Below, piece after piece: positions 22,070 through 33,235 of a DNA stretch of 64,000 nt. A program made the position numbers and the translations under genes. Under the pieces are notes generated by a model. The model had not been told where the DNA came from. It saw nothing but the letters and a program-made list of their open reading frames with translations, and searched no databases. The stretch is from Flammula alnicola. Lineage: Eukaryota > Basidiomycota > Agaricomycetes > Agaricales > Strophariaceae. Positions within the stretch are counted from its first letter, which is position 1, and every line of letters starts with the position of its first letter. The stretch lies in the NCBI GenBank assembly GCA_015499995.1, contig JADNRV010000189.1, positions 1 to 64,000 of the forward strand. The letters are read 5' to 3'.

Positions 22070-22215
22070 ATTGACGATGAGCCCGTGATGTCGTGGGGTG
22101 CATGGATGCCGCAGATGCATCGATGACAAGCCCACGACCTTGCGGGTGCATCGACGACAAGCCCATGACATCGTGGGGTGCATCGATGCCGTGAATACAT
22201 CGATGACAAGCTGAC
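22070..22215. repeat. Minisatellite, array 1
   Basis: Diverged units of roughly 49-52 bp contain GGGTGCATCGA and GATGACAAGCCC. They are related to the array at 22853-23160 and, in the opposite orientation, to about 20080-20330. Confidence 0.6.
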
Positions 22216-22852
22216 AATGTCGCTGGTGCATCGACCACGGGATGGCCTCACTCATCCGCTCGACTTCTTCACCCTCCCTGACCCACGGCATACCCTGCGC
22301 AAGCGGCGGAAACACCACGACACTGCGTGGATCTCTCTCTGGAGTTTTATGTGGAATGGGGATATGGTGCCGACATGGAGCGAGACTGGGGTAAGCACTT
22401 TATGTTCTTCCTCTATTTCATCTTGTACACTTTTATTAATTACTTCTGTCTTGATAGATTCCACCTATTTGCACTCATCCCACTCATCATCACTGCCTGC
22501 TGACTCCTCCAACTCCTTCGGCAAATCCACACCACCTCACTCACCCTAACACTCATGACCCACCTACTCATCACCAACCTCGTCCTCCTGGCATTGTCCC
22601 CAGCCATCCTCCTCGTCATCTCCTCAGCAGTCAGGCATTCATCACCGTCGTCTTCCGTGTGCTGTTGGTCGGGTATCCGACATGCGTCGTTACACCATTC
22701 AGACGCTAAACAATGTTTAAAGATGATGACCACATTTTAGCAAGAGAAACATGCACCTCAGACTCCTGCATGTTGAGCCTTGATTACAAGCTAACAACAT
22801 CACGGGTGCATCAACCCCGCAGGTGCATCAACCCCACAGGTGCATCAACAAT

Positions 22853-23160
22853 GAGCCCGTGATGTCTTGGGGCTCATCGATGCCGTGGATGCATCTACAA
22901 TGAGCCCATCGACGTTGCGGGTGCATCGATGCCGCAGATACATCGACAATGAGCCCATCGATGTCACAGGTGCATCAACTCTGCGGATGCATCGACAATG
23001 AGCCCACAATGTTGTGGGGCTCATCAACACCGTGGATGCATCTACAATGAGCCCATTGACATCGTGGGTGCATCTACAATGAGCCCGAGACGTGGGGCTC
23101 ATTGACACTGTGGGTGCTTTGACGATGAGCCCAGGATGCTGTGGGTGCATCGATACCATG
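22853..23160. repeat. Minisatellite, array 2 (49-bp unit)
   Basis: About seven units begin GAGCCC and end CATCGACAAT or CATCTACAAT. Full units are 49 bp and some are shortened. Long open frames here are a by-product of the repeat, not genes. Confidence 0.75.
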
Positions 23161-23494
23161 AGCTGGATGTTGGCTAATGTTTTAGATACTTTGGTAATAT
23201 AATTTTACATTATGTAGCTATAAAATGAATTATATTTGGAAAAAGGCCACCTAGATTCTTAGATTGCTCTGAAAGTGTCATAGGATATATTAAAATTGAT
23301 ACAACCTTCTGGGAAGTCTCCTGGCATCACAGGAGTGTCATAGAATATATTAAAATTGATGGAACCTTCTGGAAAGTCTCCTGGTGTCACAGGAGTGTCC
23401 CAGGGCACTATATGTGCCCTGGGATGCCCTGGTAGTATGTCTTCCAGCCAAATTTTCCTAGGATGACCTGGGGCAAAAGTGTTTTTCCTGATGT

Positions 23495-24010
23495 ACATGT
23501 CATGACAGCACAACATCAGGAAAAAATGTCCAGCTCATAGTTACCTGCCAAGCTTTGTTGTGGAATATAAGCTCCGGTTATTTACATCGATGGCGCATCT
23601 GCTTATGTTGATCTGCATTGCCTACAAGTACTCCGGGAGTTATTGCAGGTGGCTCAGTCATGCCTTGTTGCATTGGCACATAGCTGCATCATTTGCCATA
23701 GTGTGCTGTTCAGACTACATATGACTACAAAGACTACAGGTAATTGTACATTTAGCAATTGTACTTAGGGTGCTTTCGAAATGCTTTCAATAAATTGGCT
23801 CTTCTCATGTTGGCTCCAAGTTCACTCCCCGGAAGTCGCTGATGTTCAATGCTTCACTATCGTAGTGCAAGTCACTAAATCACCAGATACTCCATGCATT
23901 GTCTGATTCCATAGCTATTGGCGCACACATATGCAGTGTGTGAATTGCGCGTGGAGGAATTTTGGAGGAACCGACATTTCAACAAAGTCAGTTCATTCTC
24001 CGACACATGT
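23495..24010. other. Unassigned spacer with a stray TIR end
   Basis: ACATCAGGAAAAA at 23513 repeats the end of the preceding element. The rest has no recognisable gene. The last four bases (ATGT) are discussed as a possible target-duplication half of LTR A copy 2. Confidence 0.45.
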
Positions 24011-25453
24011 TGATAGGGCCGCAAACCGGCCACGCACAAATTTTGCAATATATCATCTTTTACCTATGGAATATAACCGAGACAGAGAGACTATAACGCA
24101 CCCAAGTTAGTAGTCTAAGGCCTAGCTATGCGACTACTAGCTGTCATATAACCTGTGACAATGGCAATCAGACGCAGTTCAGAGCTAGCTGAGTCCGTAT
24201 GGTAATCCGGGAGACAGTTAAAAGTTAGAAAACAGTGAAACATAGAACGCATAAGTCACAAATGACTAGCGAGGCATAAACGCACCATGGGGAATAAATT
24301 AAAAAGACTTCTGGATGCTTTGGACTTAGTGCGCGGCGAATTCAGTCCAATCAGTGTATTGCTGAATAGCTAGCTACAAAATACTACAACTAGGAGCGTG
24401 AGACACAGCTAGGGAAAGTTAGACGCGAATGCGTCGACTACTAGCAAGCGTATCTTGTGACTTACTGAGAAACGCACGGGATGCGGACGCGTTAGTTAGA
24501 CGCACACTCTACCCTCTACCCGGGGGACTACCAAAAGTGGTAATAGGACAAGAAAGGAAAGAAGGAACCGGCATCAATGATGGCCGCAGATCCGGAATAA
24601 AGCGGCACCGCTAGCCGAGACGCACGCATGATGCGCATGGTACGCGGAAGTCAGGAGCGTCCTAGCACGCTAAAATGGGATGAATTTCCAAATCCTTGAC
24701 CGCTATCTGGTCACCTGGAATACCCAACCCTATATCCATTGCCTGCAGGCATTATTTACACGAGATAAGAATGTTTTACTCTATTTTATTCGCATACCAG
24801 AACCACACATAGCTGTAGTATAAAAGATGTACTTTTGTAGCTAGTTACCTTAAGCAATCTCTTCCCAGTTTTATTTCGAGCTAAGACGCAGTGTCTAGTA
24901 AGAAAGAGGACGAATAAAGGATCAGTTTTGACTTCAATAGAGTTCGTTTGAAAGCCAGAAGAAGGCTTAGTGTTAAAGAGAAGTTCTTGAGGACAAGGTC
25001 CAAGAATTTAGAAGCCAGAAGAGTGCTTAGAGAAAGTCAGAAACAGAGTCCAAGTGGGCTAGCAGATCGTTCAGAAGGTAGCGCACAGTGCGGCCTTAGT
25101 TTCAGATGAGTTCCGAGCCTCCAGAGCAGCTAGTGCTTCGAAAGTCGAGCTAGTAGCGTCTTAGAGAGCTTTTCTAAAAACATAAAACCTTAAAAATCAA
25201 TAAAACCGTTCATCCTTGTGATAAAACGAAGCTTGAAACGAAGATAAAACGTGTATTTGAATAATCCCTCATACCCACTTTAAACGAACCAGGAGGCGCT
25301 GTCTACAAGTCAGCTAGCTAAATAAAATAAACACTGTGGAGTACAGCACACTACATATTTCTGAAGCTAGTAGAGCGTCGCTCGACCTAGTTAGGATCTC
25401 GCTCCGCAGTTGTGTGTGTTGTTTAGGTCGCTGAGCGCGTAGCGGGTCTCTCA
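24011..25453 (+). repeat. LTR family A, copy 2 (1443 bp)
   Basis: It runs from TGATAGGGCC to GGTCTCTCA and is exactly as long as the inverted copy at 26845-28287. In the first 270 bp I compared by eye it differs from that copy by only about three transitions. The left flank is ATGT and the right flank GCGC, so it has no matching target duplication of its own. A TATA box (tagtataaaag) lies at about 24818. Confidence 0.9.
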
Positions 25454-25661
25454 GCGCACTCGGCGCGGGTTTCCCTTTTGCCAGTGCGGCACGGTCATCG
25501 GTTAAGTTGGAGCCGCCGCCTCTGTAGCGGTGTTTCCCACGTGCTTTACTATGAGCTGGCCTTTGAGTGCTCAGCTTGTTCGGAACCAAACTACGCGGCC
25601 GTTCTACGTGTATAATGGACAGATGGGTGTATGGGACAATGTGGGCCAACTGGTCACATGT

Positions 25662-26027
25662 TCTTTGGCCTGTGATCGACGCGTCTAACACCGTATCCAT
25701 ATTGGACTAGTCGTGCCTCAAGGCTTCGGGATTCTCATTCTGCGCGGGTTTCTCCAGTCGAAGCCTCTTGTTTGATTCGCAGGGACATGCGGAGGTCATG
25801 CTTCTTTGGCATCAACCTTAATTCTATACATACTTCTGAGCTTACTAGCTAGGCCCGCCGGACCGTAGATAGTTACTTCTATTGTACTTAGTTATGTGGT
25901 TTCCCGCATGTAACCCACTTAGTCGGCCAGCACGAGGCATGCTGCCTACCCTCAGTTCCCTAGTGTAATAGATCGATGGGTTGGGAAATCGCAAAATTTC
26001 ATGGGTGGACCGCGCCGCGCCCTATCA
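25662..26027 (-). repeat. LTR family B, copy 2 (fragment)
   Basis: It matches 13797-14164 in the same orientation and on the minus strand begins TGATAGGGCGCGG. It lies in the segment between the two inverted LTRs. Sequence to its left (25454-25661) is not shared with copy 1. Confidence 0.65.
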
Positions 26028-26844
26028 ATGGTCATAGTCAGCGTAGCTGCCCCAGCCCCAGCATAAACAACAGCCGAGCGAGCATTGCTGGGCTGACAAT
26101 AGAGGCTATGAGCAAACAGTGGTGACAAGTCAGTAATCTGACATACCTTGTGCAACTGGAAGGGCACACGCAAATGCAGCAGAGCACGACAAAGCAGATG
26201 TTCAGGCAGTGGGCCACTGAAACTCTGCTGCAGTGCTTAAACTCATAGGCAAACAACAAACAACACAGCTGTTTTCGGCAGCGTGAGGGGTAGCAACCCG
26301 TCGCCCTCGTATCCATCGTGGCTGGAGATTCAGCAGACTATGAAAGGCATGGAAATGGAGCTCAGCAAGAGGTCGGAAAATTGGATTAGTAAATAGATAG
26401 ATAGATAGATAACAGAAGATGTGCCTTGTTCAGACCTTCCCATCCCTTAAACTCAACCCATATCCCTCGAAGTTCACCAGATGTCGAAATGTCCCGCTGG
26501 TTGGTGTGTCGCTGGCTAAATGGGAAGAGGGTGGCATGTTAGTTAACTGGGTTGAGTGATGCATGCAAGAACTTACAATCATGTGAAATGACAAGGTGGT
26601 TTTCCATCGTTCATTTTACCTGGGAGCATCTACACGGCAGTGAGGTTAATGGGTCTTGAGGATTTCATCCAGACAAGTGAAGGCAACTTACAATGTAGTT
26701 CTTTGTGTGAGACACTCCCGTCTGCCTCACTGGTAGCATCATTGGCTATCGAAGGACATGAGAGTAGGCGGCGGTGGTGGAAGTGGTAAGAGATGAACAA
26801 GTTGACACAGCGACCACGTTCAACTTTCATCAGCAAAGTCACGT
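26028..26844. other. Spacer between inverted LTRs
   Basis: There is no recognisable gene. It contains an ATAG microsatellite (26393-26411). The last four bases (ACGT) differ from the ATGT before LTR A copy 2 by one CpG-to-TpG change. Confidence 0.5.
26393..26411. repeat. ATAG microsatellite
   Basis: Nearly five perfect ATAG units. Confidence 0.85.
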
Positions 26845-28287
26845 TGAGAGACCCGCTACGCGCTCAGCGACCTAAACAACACACACAACTGCGGAGCGAG
26901 ATCCTAACTAGGTCGAGCGACGCTCTACTAGCTTCAGAAATATGTAGTGTGCTGTACTCCACAGTGTTTATTTTATTTAGCTAGCTGACTTGTAGACAGC
27001 GCCTCGTGGTTCGTTTAAAGTGGGTATGAGGGATTATTCAAATACACGTTTTATCTTCGTTTCAAGCTTCGTTTTATCACAAGGATGAACGGTTTTATTG
27101 ATTTTTAAGGTTTTATGTTTTTAGAAAAGCTCTCTAAGACGCTACTAGCTCGACTTTCGAAGCACTAGCTGCTCTGGAGGCTCGGAACTCATCTGAAACT
27201 AAGGCCGCACTGTGCGCTACCTTCTGAACGATCTGCTAGCCCACTTGGACTCTGTTTCTGACTTTCTCTAAGCACTCTTCTGGCTTCTAAATTCTTGGAC
27301 CTTGTCCTCAAGAACTTCTCTTTAACACTAAGCCTTCTTCTGGCTTTCAAACGAACTCTATTGAAGTCAAAACTGATCCTTTATTCGTCCTCTTTCTTAC
27401 TAGACACTGCGTCTTAGCTCGAAATAAAACTGGGAAGAGATTGCTTAAGGTAACTAGCTACAAAAGTACATCTTTTATACTACAGCTATGTGTGGTTCTG
27501 GTATGCGAATAAAATAGAGTAAAACATTCTTATCTCGTGTAAATAATGCCTGCAGGCAATGGGTATAGGGTTGGGTATTCCAGGTGACCAGATAGCGGTC
27601 AAGGATTTGGAAATTCATCCCATTTTAGCGCGCTAGGACGCTCCTGACTTCCGCGTACCATGCGCATCATGCGTGCGTCTCGGCTAGCGGTGCCGCTTTA
27701 TTCCGGATCTGCGGCCATCATTGATGCCGGTTCCTTCTTTCCTTTCTTGTCCTATTACCACTTTTGGTAGTCCCCCGGGTAGAGGGTAGAGTGTGCGTCT
27801 AACTAACGCGTCCGCATCCCGTGCGTTTCTCAGTAAGTCACAAGATACGCTTGCTAGTAGTCGACGCATTCGCGTCTAACTTTCCCTAGCTGTGTCTCAC
27901 GCTCCTAGTTGTAGTATTTTGTAGCTAGCTATTCAGCAATACACTGATTGGACTGAATTCGCCGCGCACTAAGTCCAAAGCATCCAGAAGTCTTTTTAAT
28001 TTATTCCCCATGGTGTGTTTATGCCTCGCTAGTCATTTGTGACTTATGCGTTCTATGTTTCACTGTTTTCTAACTTTTAACTGTCTCCCGGATTATCATA
28101 CGGACTCAGCTAGCTCTGAACCGCGTCTGATTGCCATTGTCACAGGTTATATGACAGCTAGTAGTCGCATAGCTAGGCCTTAGACTACTAACTTGGGTGC
28201 GTTATAGTCTCTCTGTCTCGGTTATATTCCATAGGTAAAAGATGATATATTGCAAAATTTGTGCGTGGCCGGTTTGCGGCCCTATCA
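26845..28287 (-). repeat. LTR family A, copy 3 (1443 bp, inverted)
   Basis: The reverse complement of copy 2, with the same length and termini (TGAGAGACCC at the left, GGCCCTATCA at the right). Its flanks are ACGT on the left and GCGC on the right. The GCGC equals the right flank of copy 2, which suggests exchange of flanks between the two copies. Confidence 0.9.
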
Positions 28288-28519
28288 GCGCCATACCTCC
28301 CAATCGGGCAATAATGTGTCTAAATACGGACACAACTGTATTGAACCCCAAAAGAGGGTGTTCTGCGACATAGCGGTTCATCCTTGAAACCAAAACATAT
28401 GTCAGAAATGGGGACTCACCAGTTACCGTTACCGAACGGACCCGTAATCATGACACCATGGACCAGTAGAAATAGTGTTATTAGACGCATAGAATCATAT
28501 GCAACATGTAGGGGCTTGG
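28288..28519 (-). other. Short coding-like remnant
   Basis: The minus strand reads HGVMITGPFGNGNW, a possible GTGAGT...CAAG intron, then MNRYVAEHPLLGF and RHIIARLGGMA, ending at the LTR. It looks like a fragment of a gene cut by LTR A copy 3; I do not recognise it. Bases 28512-28519 (GGGCTTGG) form the target duplication of the next element. Confidence 0.35.
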
Positions 28520-28562
28520 TGAGGTCTTTACCCTGCCCCACATATTCCTGGTGGAGTCCAGT

Positions 28563-28655
28563 GGAGTCCGGCCGGATTTCCGGAGTCCATCCGGATTTCC
28601 GGAGTCCATCCGGATTTCCGGAGTCCATCCGGATTTCCGGAGTCCATCCGGAGTC
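28563..28655. repeat. 19-bp tandem repeat
   Basis: About 4.5 perfect or near-perfect copies of GGATTTCCGGAGTCCATCC lie inside the left end of the 2.1-kb element, probably amplified subterminal binding sites. Confidence 0.85.
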
Positions 28656-28889
28656 CAGTCGGATTTTCTTTTGGTGGCAGCACTGCCAAATTATTATTCT
28701 AAATCCACCCGAAGTCCACCCAGAGTCCAGCAGAACTCCGAATGGACAACCCGGACCACCCGGATTCTCCGGGTTGACATAGTGAAAGGGAAATTTAATA
28801 AATTTCCTGCGGAGTCCACGCGGACTCCACGGAATCCAGCCGGAATGCACGAATTTTAGTTATCTGTTATATATTTATTATTTAATTCA

Positions 28890-30250
28890 TTATTTATGGC
28901 GTGCAACACCGGGCTGTCGCCAATACCTGTTCCGCTCGGCACATTCGGCATGCCACCAACTGTGGTTGCACGTTGCACATTGCCACGTCAGCGTATTCCT
29001 TTCCTCCCACCACCAACCCTCTGTCTCTCACCACCCCCATTGACGTCGACGTCGACCCCACCTCACCACCGCCTGTCGCCATGCCCCACGACAACCACGA
29101 AGAACCCCGGGTTCGCCACTGCAAGTCGCATATAGGACCCGACGCATGAGGGAAAGCACAGTGCGGGGGGGGGGGAGGGGCCGGATACGAAAGGGGGGAC
29201 CCATGACAAGGGAGGCCCACACGGTGCGTCGTAAACGACAGCCCCGCAACAACGCCTGACTCCCACTGCATCCCTCGCAGAAGCGATGTGCCCCGGGCAC
29301 TGAAACCGACGCCGGCGGCAACGTCGCACGCAACCGCCCACCACCAGTACAACCGCCACGCGACCGCCATGACGGGCACGCGACGGCAACGACAGCAGGA
29401 GCACGACATCGTGCTCCCGTGTCGTTCTGACGTTGGGTGGGCAGGTGCAAACTGCAACGATGGTGCAGTGGCGGTGCCACGTCAACCACACCAGCGCCAG
29501 CGACCTGCCCCATGACTCGCGGGCACCGACAACCAACGGCGGGTGTGCAGCAGGCGGCAACGAGGACAGGACGCCGGTAGCACGACCGCCGTGGCGCATC
29601 GAGGACAATGACCACGGCCGTGACAACCACGCAGGCCCTCACCACCATCCCCTCCCCCTCTGCCTCCCACCAGTCCCGGTCAACGTCGGCGTCAACGCCG
29701 CCTACCACCGCCCCTCACCACAACCCCGCGATAACCACAAGAGGCGCGATGACCGCGCGCTGCGGGATCGCCCAGCCGGTAAGCTACCACCTGCCTCCAT
29801 CCTTTCTGCCCCCCTTCCTCCCTCGCCATTAACCCCCCCACACTCTGTTTCGAGCAGGTGATGACGCCGCGGGTACCAAACCCGCTGCGAGCTATGAACA
29901 GCCACGAAACGCGACCTCGACAACCGATGCTGGCGACACCACCATCCCCCTCCCCCTGCTCCCACCGGGCCCGGTCGACCTCGGCGTCGACAACACCTCA
30001 CCAGCACCCCTCACCACGAATCCACGACAGCCACGACGACCCCATGACAGCCACGACGAGCCACGATGATCGTGCACTGCGGGATCGCGTGACCGGTAAG
30101 CCACCCCTGCCCCATCCTTTCCGTCCCCCACGTCGCAGCTAACTGACAACGATAATGACGAGGGCGATGCAGCAGCAGCAGCAGCAGCATGACCACTGCT
30201 GCTGCTCATATACGCCGCATCCATCACCTCCCACTCCAATCTCGCCCTCA
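28890..30250. repeat. GC-rich core with diverged ~300-bp direct repeats
   Basis: Similar blocks begin at about 29005, 29645 and 29945 (CTCACCACCC / GACSTCGRCGTCGAC motifs, then GCGGGATCG and CGGTAAGC). Long frames are open on both strands because TA-containing stops are rare in such DNA, so none is called as a gene. A CAG run (30169-30189) is followed by CTG units (30196-30206) that could pair with it. Confidence 0.55.
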
Positions 30251-30654
30251 TTTGCCTACCATTAGTTTATTTTTGTATTAGTTTATTTTTAATATACTGA
30301 ATTATCAACTGTGACTATTAGTGAGCACCTAAGGTTGCAAGAATATTTCTGGAATGGGTGGGGCATGGTAAAGTATTGAAATTTTGACATCTTGAATATG
30401 GAATCCACCTGGACTCCACCTGGAATGATACATAACTCAAAAGCCATTTTTTTTATCAGAGTCCATCCTAAATGCAATCCACCCGGAGTCCAGCTGGAGT
30501 CCACATGGAGTCTAGATGGACTCCAGGTGGACTCCGGGTGGACTCCAGGTGAATTAAGTAGAAATACACAAGTTTAAGTAGTCAGGTGGACTCCACTGGA
30601 ATCACCTGGAGTCCCCGGAGTCCACCAGGAATCCGTGGGGGAGGGTAAAGTACT

Positions 30655-33235
30655 GGGCTTGGCACTCAGTAGGTATAAAATACGCTTGTAACGCACGTAG
30701 TAGAGTAGGCAATCCACCCCACAGTTGACGCTTTAAAACCAGTGAAAACACTTAAGGGAACGATTTAACCTCGTCGCACCAGATTTAATTTAATAAAGAC
30801 CAACATTTGACACTTTAAAACAGCTTTGCGATCACTGCAAGTTTGTGGAGTTAGTTAACCAGAGTTTGACGCGTGTTTCTGTAAAAGTGTAGCGTGTGCC
30901 CGTCGTGACCACGTGAAAGTTGTAGTGCACACTCGTCGCGGTCCCTGCATGAAAGTTACAGTTTGTTAAAGTCAAGTTAAAGTCAAGAGTTCGTACCAGT
31001 TGTCAAGTTAAAGGAAGTCCGAGTTCGGCATTGTTTGAGTTAGAAAGTCACCACACCAGGTTCTACAGAACTAAAACCCGCCCCATACCAAAACCTGCAT
31101 AGACTAGTTTTACAAGTCGAAGCACTTCTCCTTTTTCATACTTTACCCCCGAGACTCGCACACAAGACTATGTCTAGTCAAGTTGTTGGGTTTGTGGTTT
31201 GGTTGTGTTGAGTGTAGAGTTCTTTCTGCACCACTAGCTAGATCATTTCCAACGTAGACGAAACCTAGCACTTTACCGTGTCTGTGATGAAGCATGCATA
31301 TTCACCGCAACAACAACAGCAGCAGCAATAGCTTGGGAGATAGATGAGCAGGAGCATGTTGGTTGAAGGTTGGTTGCATTTGCCCAGTGCGTACCATGCA
31401 TATTCACTCTAGCAAGTGACTGGCGTGACTGATGTCAACAGATAGTTAGCTTGTCAGCTGTATAGATAATTGAGTTTGAATCAATTTGTTTCTCATTCTC
31501 ACTCTTTCCTAACCATGAGCTGCAAAATTGGGTCTTCTTAAGTAAACAACTACCTAGGATATAAATCCATATGTAGGCTATGTTGACTATTTTTCTACAA
31601 GACTACAGGAGCAACAGAGATAAATGTAGCCGTTCTGGGGAGCTACATTGTACAATATTTTAGGGGGATGTCGACCGGTCTATAAATGCTACAGATGCAA
31701 CATTGTACAATATATACATAGGGTTTTTTCCTGATGAAGGAGAAAGGCCAACTTGTGAAAATGTTCCCATCTATGGCTGCGAACATCCATCATTATTGTT
31801 ATCACTGCATCAGCAATCTGCATCAATTCATCTCCAACATGTTGTTTACATGCACAAAAGGATTCAAGTCCTGCTAGTGTTGTTCCCGGAGTGAGGCAAA
31901 ACAAGGCGGAGTGACAACTCGAACCAACTCATCAAATTCAAGTTGAGTCGAGGTGTTCCTCACACGACCTTATGAGGTCGGTGATCGCCGGTGGTTTTTT
32001 TCCATCCAATGAGATGACAGAGATATTTGAATTCGGTATGTTGTGATTGGGCTATAGATTACATGTAGATTACAACACTGTAGAGTAGATTACAAGAAAT
32101 TAGTATAACTATGATGGGATAGTAAGTAAGTTAAGAAGATTTATTCATATTTTTTTATTAGCTGATCCAGCTCGTCAAATTTACCTGCTGCCATGAGCTC
32201 GTCAATGGCAGATACCATGAGGTGGCCGGAGATTGCATTATCAAATTCATCAAGAAGCTGGCATTGGGCCTCCCAATTCAGTATAAGAGTATGCTCACTT
32301 CAGGTAAAGAAAAATGGGCGATGATTTTGAGAACACAACTAGAGGGACTCTATACCTTTCTTGAAGGACCCTTTGCAGCCTCATTCTCAAAACTTGACAA
32401 GAATTCTGGCCCCAAAAAAATTGAAGAAATATATTAAAATCAGTCAGCTATAATAATGGCCAAGATAGGGTGCAGTTCAAGTGAAAGGAGGGACGGAGGA
32501 GCAGGAGCACGACGGATTAACATCCAGAGACGCCTTGAGCGCGCGGCCGCATCACGTGCCCGTTTTGATGACGACGCGTAAACTCGCCGAGGTGAACTCG
32601 AGCAAACTCGTTGTCAACGAGTTGACCCGAACTGCCCTGATTTCGAGGCGAGTTTCACCTCGAGGTCACCTCGCTCCGGGGACAACACTAAGTCCCACTC
32701 TAAAATATGCTAGTGGGTTCTCACTCTTGTCTCACTCTGTGCTCTAAGCAGCTCGTGGTCTGGATGAATGTTCTCCGATTTGACTCTGCCAAAACCATAA
32801 GTCGGAGCGTCTGATTGGCAGTGCACCACGGGCGCTTAAGTGACGGCGGGGCTGCCATGCACCGCCTGTTCGGGCTGCATGCCTTCATGTATGCACCCTA
32901 GCATCGCTTTGTTTCTGTATTTCTCGTCTTCCCTTTCGCCACGCCATCCCTCTTTCACAACATAAGCGTTCCGACATGTGTGGGTTCGAGTTGCGTTGCC
33001 CTTGTGGCTCCATTATGTTTATTAGACCCGTCATCGTGCCAATACAACTGTTCGAAGTGGGGAAATTTGGTTTCTGCACCGTCTTACAGCCCCAGATTCA
33101 GGTGATATGAGTGTCATGTTTAGCACAAAGGCATCGATTCGAGTAGTACAGATCTCGAGAGGTAGGCTAAATATCGAAGGTCGGAAAATAAAATACAGAA
33201 TTCGCGCTTCCGCCACTAGGAATATTGCGTGCCAG
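30655..33235. other. Repeat-remnant region without genes
   Basis: Bases 30895-31042 belong to repeat family C (see 16470). Short repeats include two ACATTGTACAATAT copies (about 31645 and 31697) and a CAACAACAACAGCAGCAGCAA run at about 31306. Open frames of 60-90 codons lack domains. The composition changes near 33 kb, where the single-copy genes start. Confidence 0.45.

Larger units (their letters stand above)
19664..23494. mobile_element. TIR element of 3.8 kb
   Basis: The ends are inverted repeats starting ACATCAGGAAAAACACTTTT, alike for about 31 bp with about three mismatches. ACA flanks both sides (19661-19663 and 23495-23497), a possible 3-bp duplication. CCTAGGA-type motifs are repeated inside both ends. 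The interior holds a duplicated block of about 145 bp (20420-20560 and 20900-21045) and minisatellites. No transposase is recognised, so it is probably non-autonomous. A further ACATCAGGAAAAA end lies just outside at 23513, which hints at a second, truncated copy. Confidence 0.65.
28520..30654. mobile_element. TIR element of 2.1 kb with GGAGTCC subterminal repeats
   Basis: Both ends carry imperfect inverted repeats of about 35 bp (left CTTTACCCTGCCCCAC with TTCCTGGTGGAGTCC; right its counterpart ending GGGTAAAGTACT). GGGCTTGG, 8 bp, occurs on both sides (28512-28519 and 30655-30662). The outer 150-270 bp at each end are filled with GGAGTCCA and TGGACTCC units. The centre (28890-30250) is GC-rich and has three diverged copies of a segment of roughly 300 bp. 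No transposase is recognised. Confidence 0.6.

Noticed and set aside
22845..23159. Cys/His-rich 104-codon frame
   Set aside because: It is a translation of the 49-bp minisatellite, with periodic residues produced by the repeat.
24429..24614. 61-codon frame found in all three family A LTRs
   Set aside because: It lies inside a non-coding LTR, has no recognisable domain, and its conservation follows from the recent copying of the LTR.
28563..28655. CRISPR-like array
   Set aside because: The 19-bp units are contiguous with no unique spacers, and the genome is eukaryotic; it is a simple tandem repeat in a transposon end.
28894..30251. Several long overlapping frames on both strands
   Set aside because: GC-rich DNA lowers stop-codon frequency in all frames. 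None has a domain, and the frames overlap in incompatible ways.
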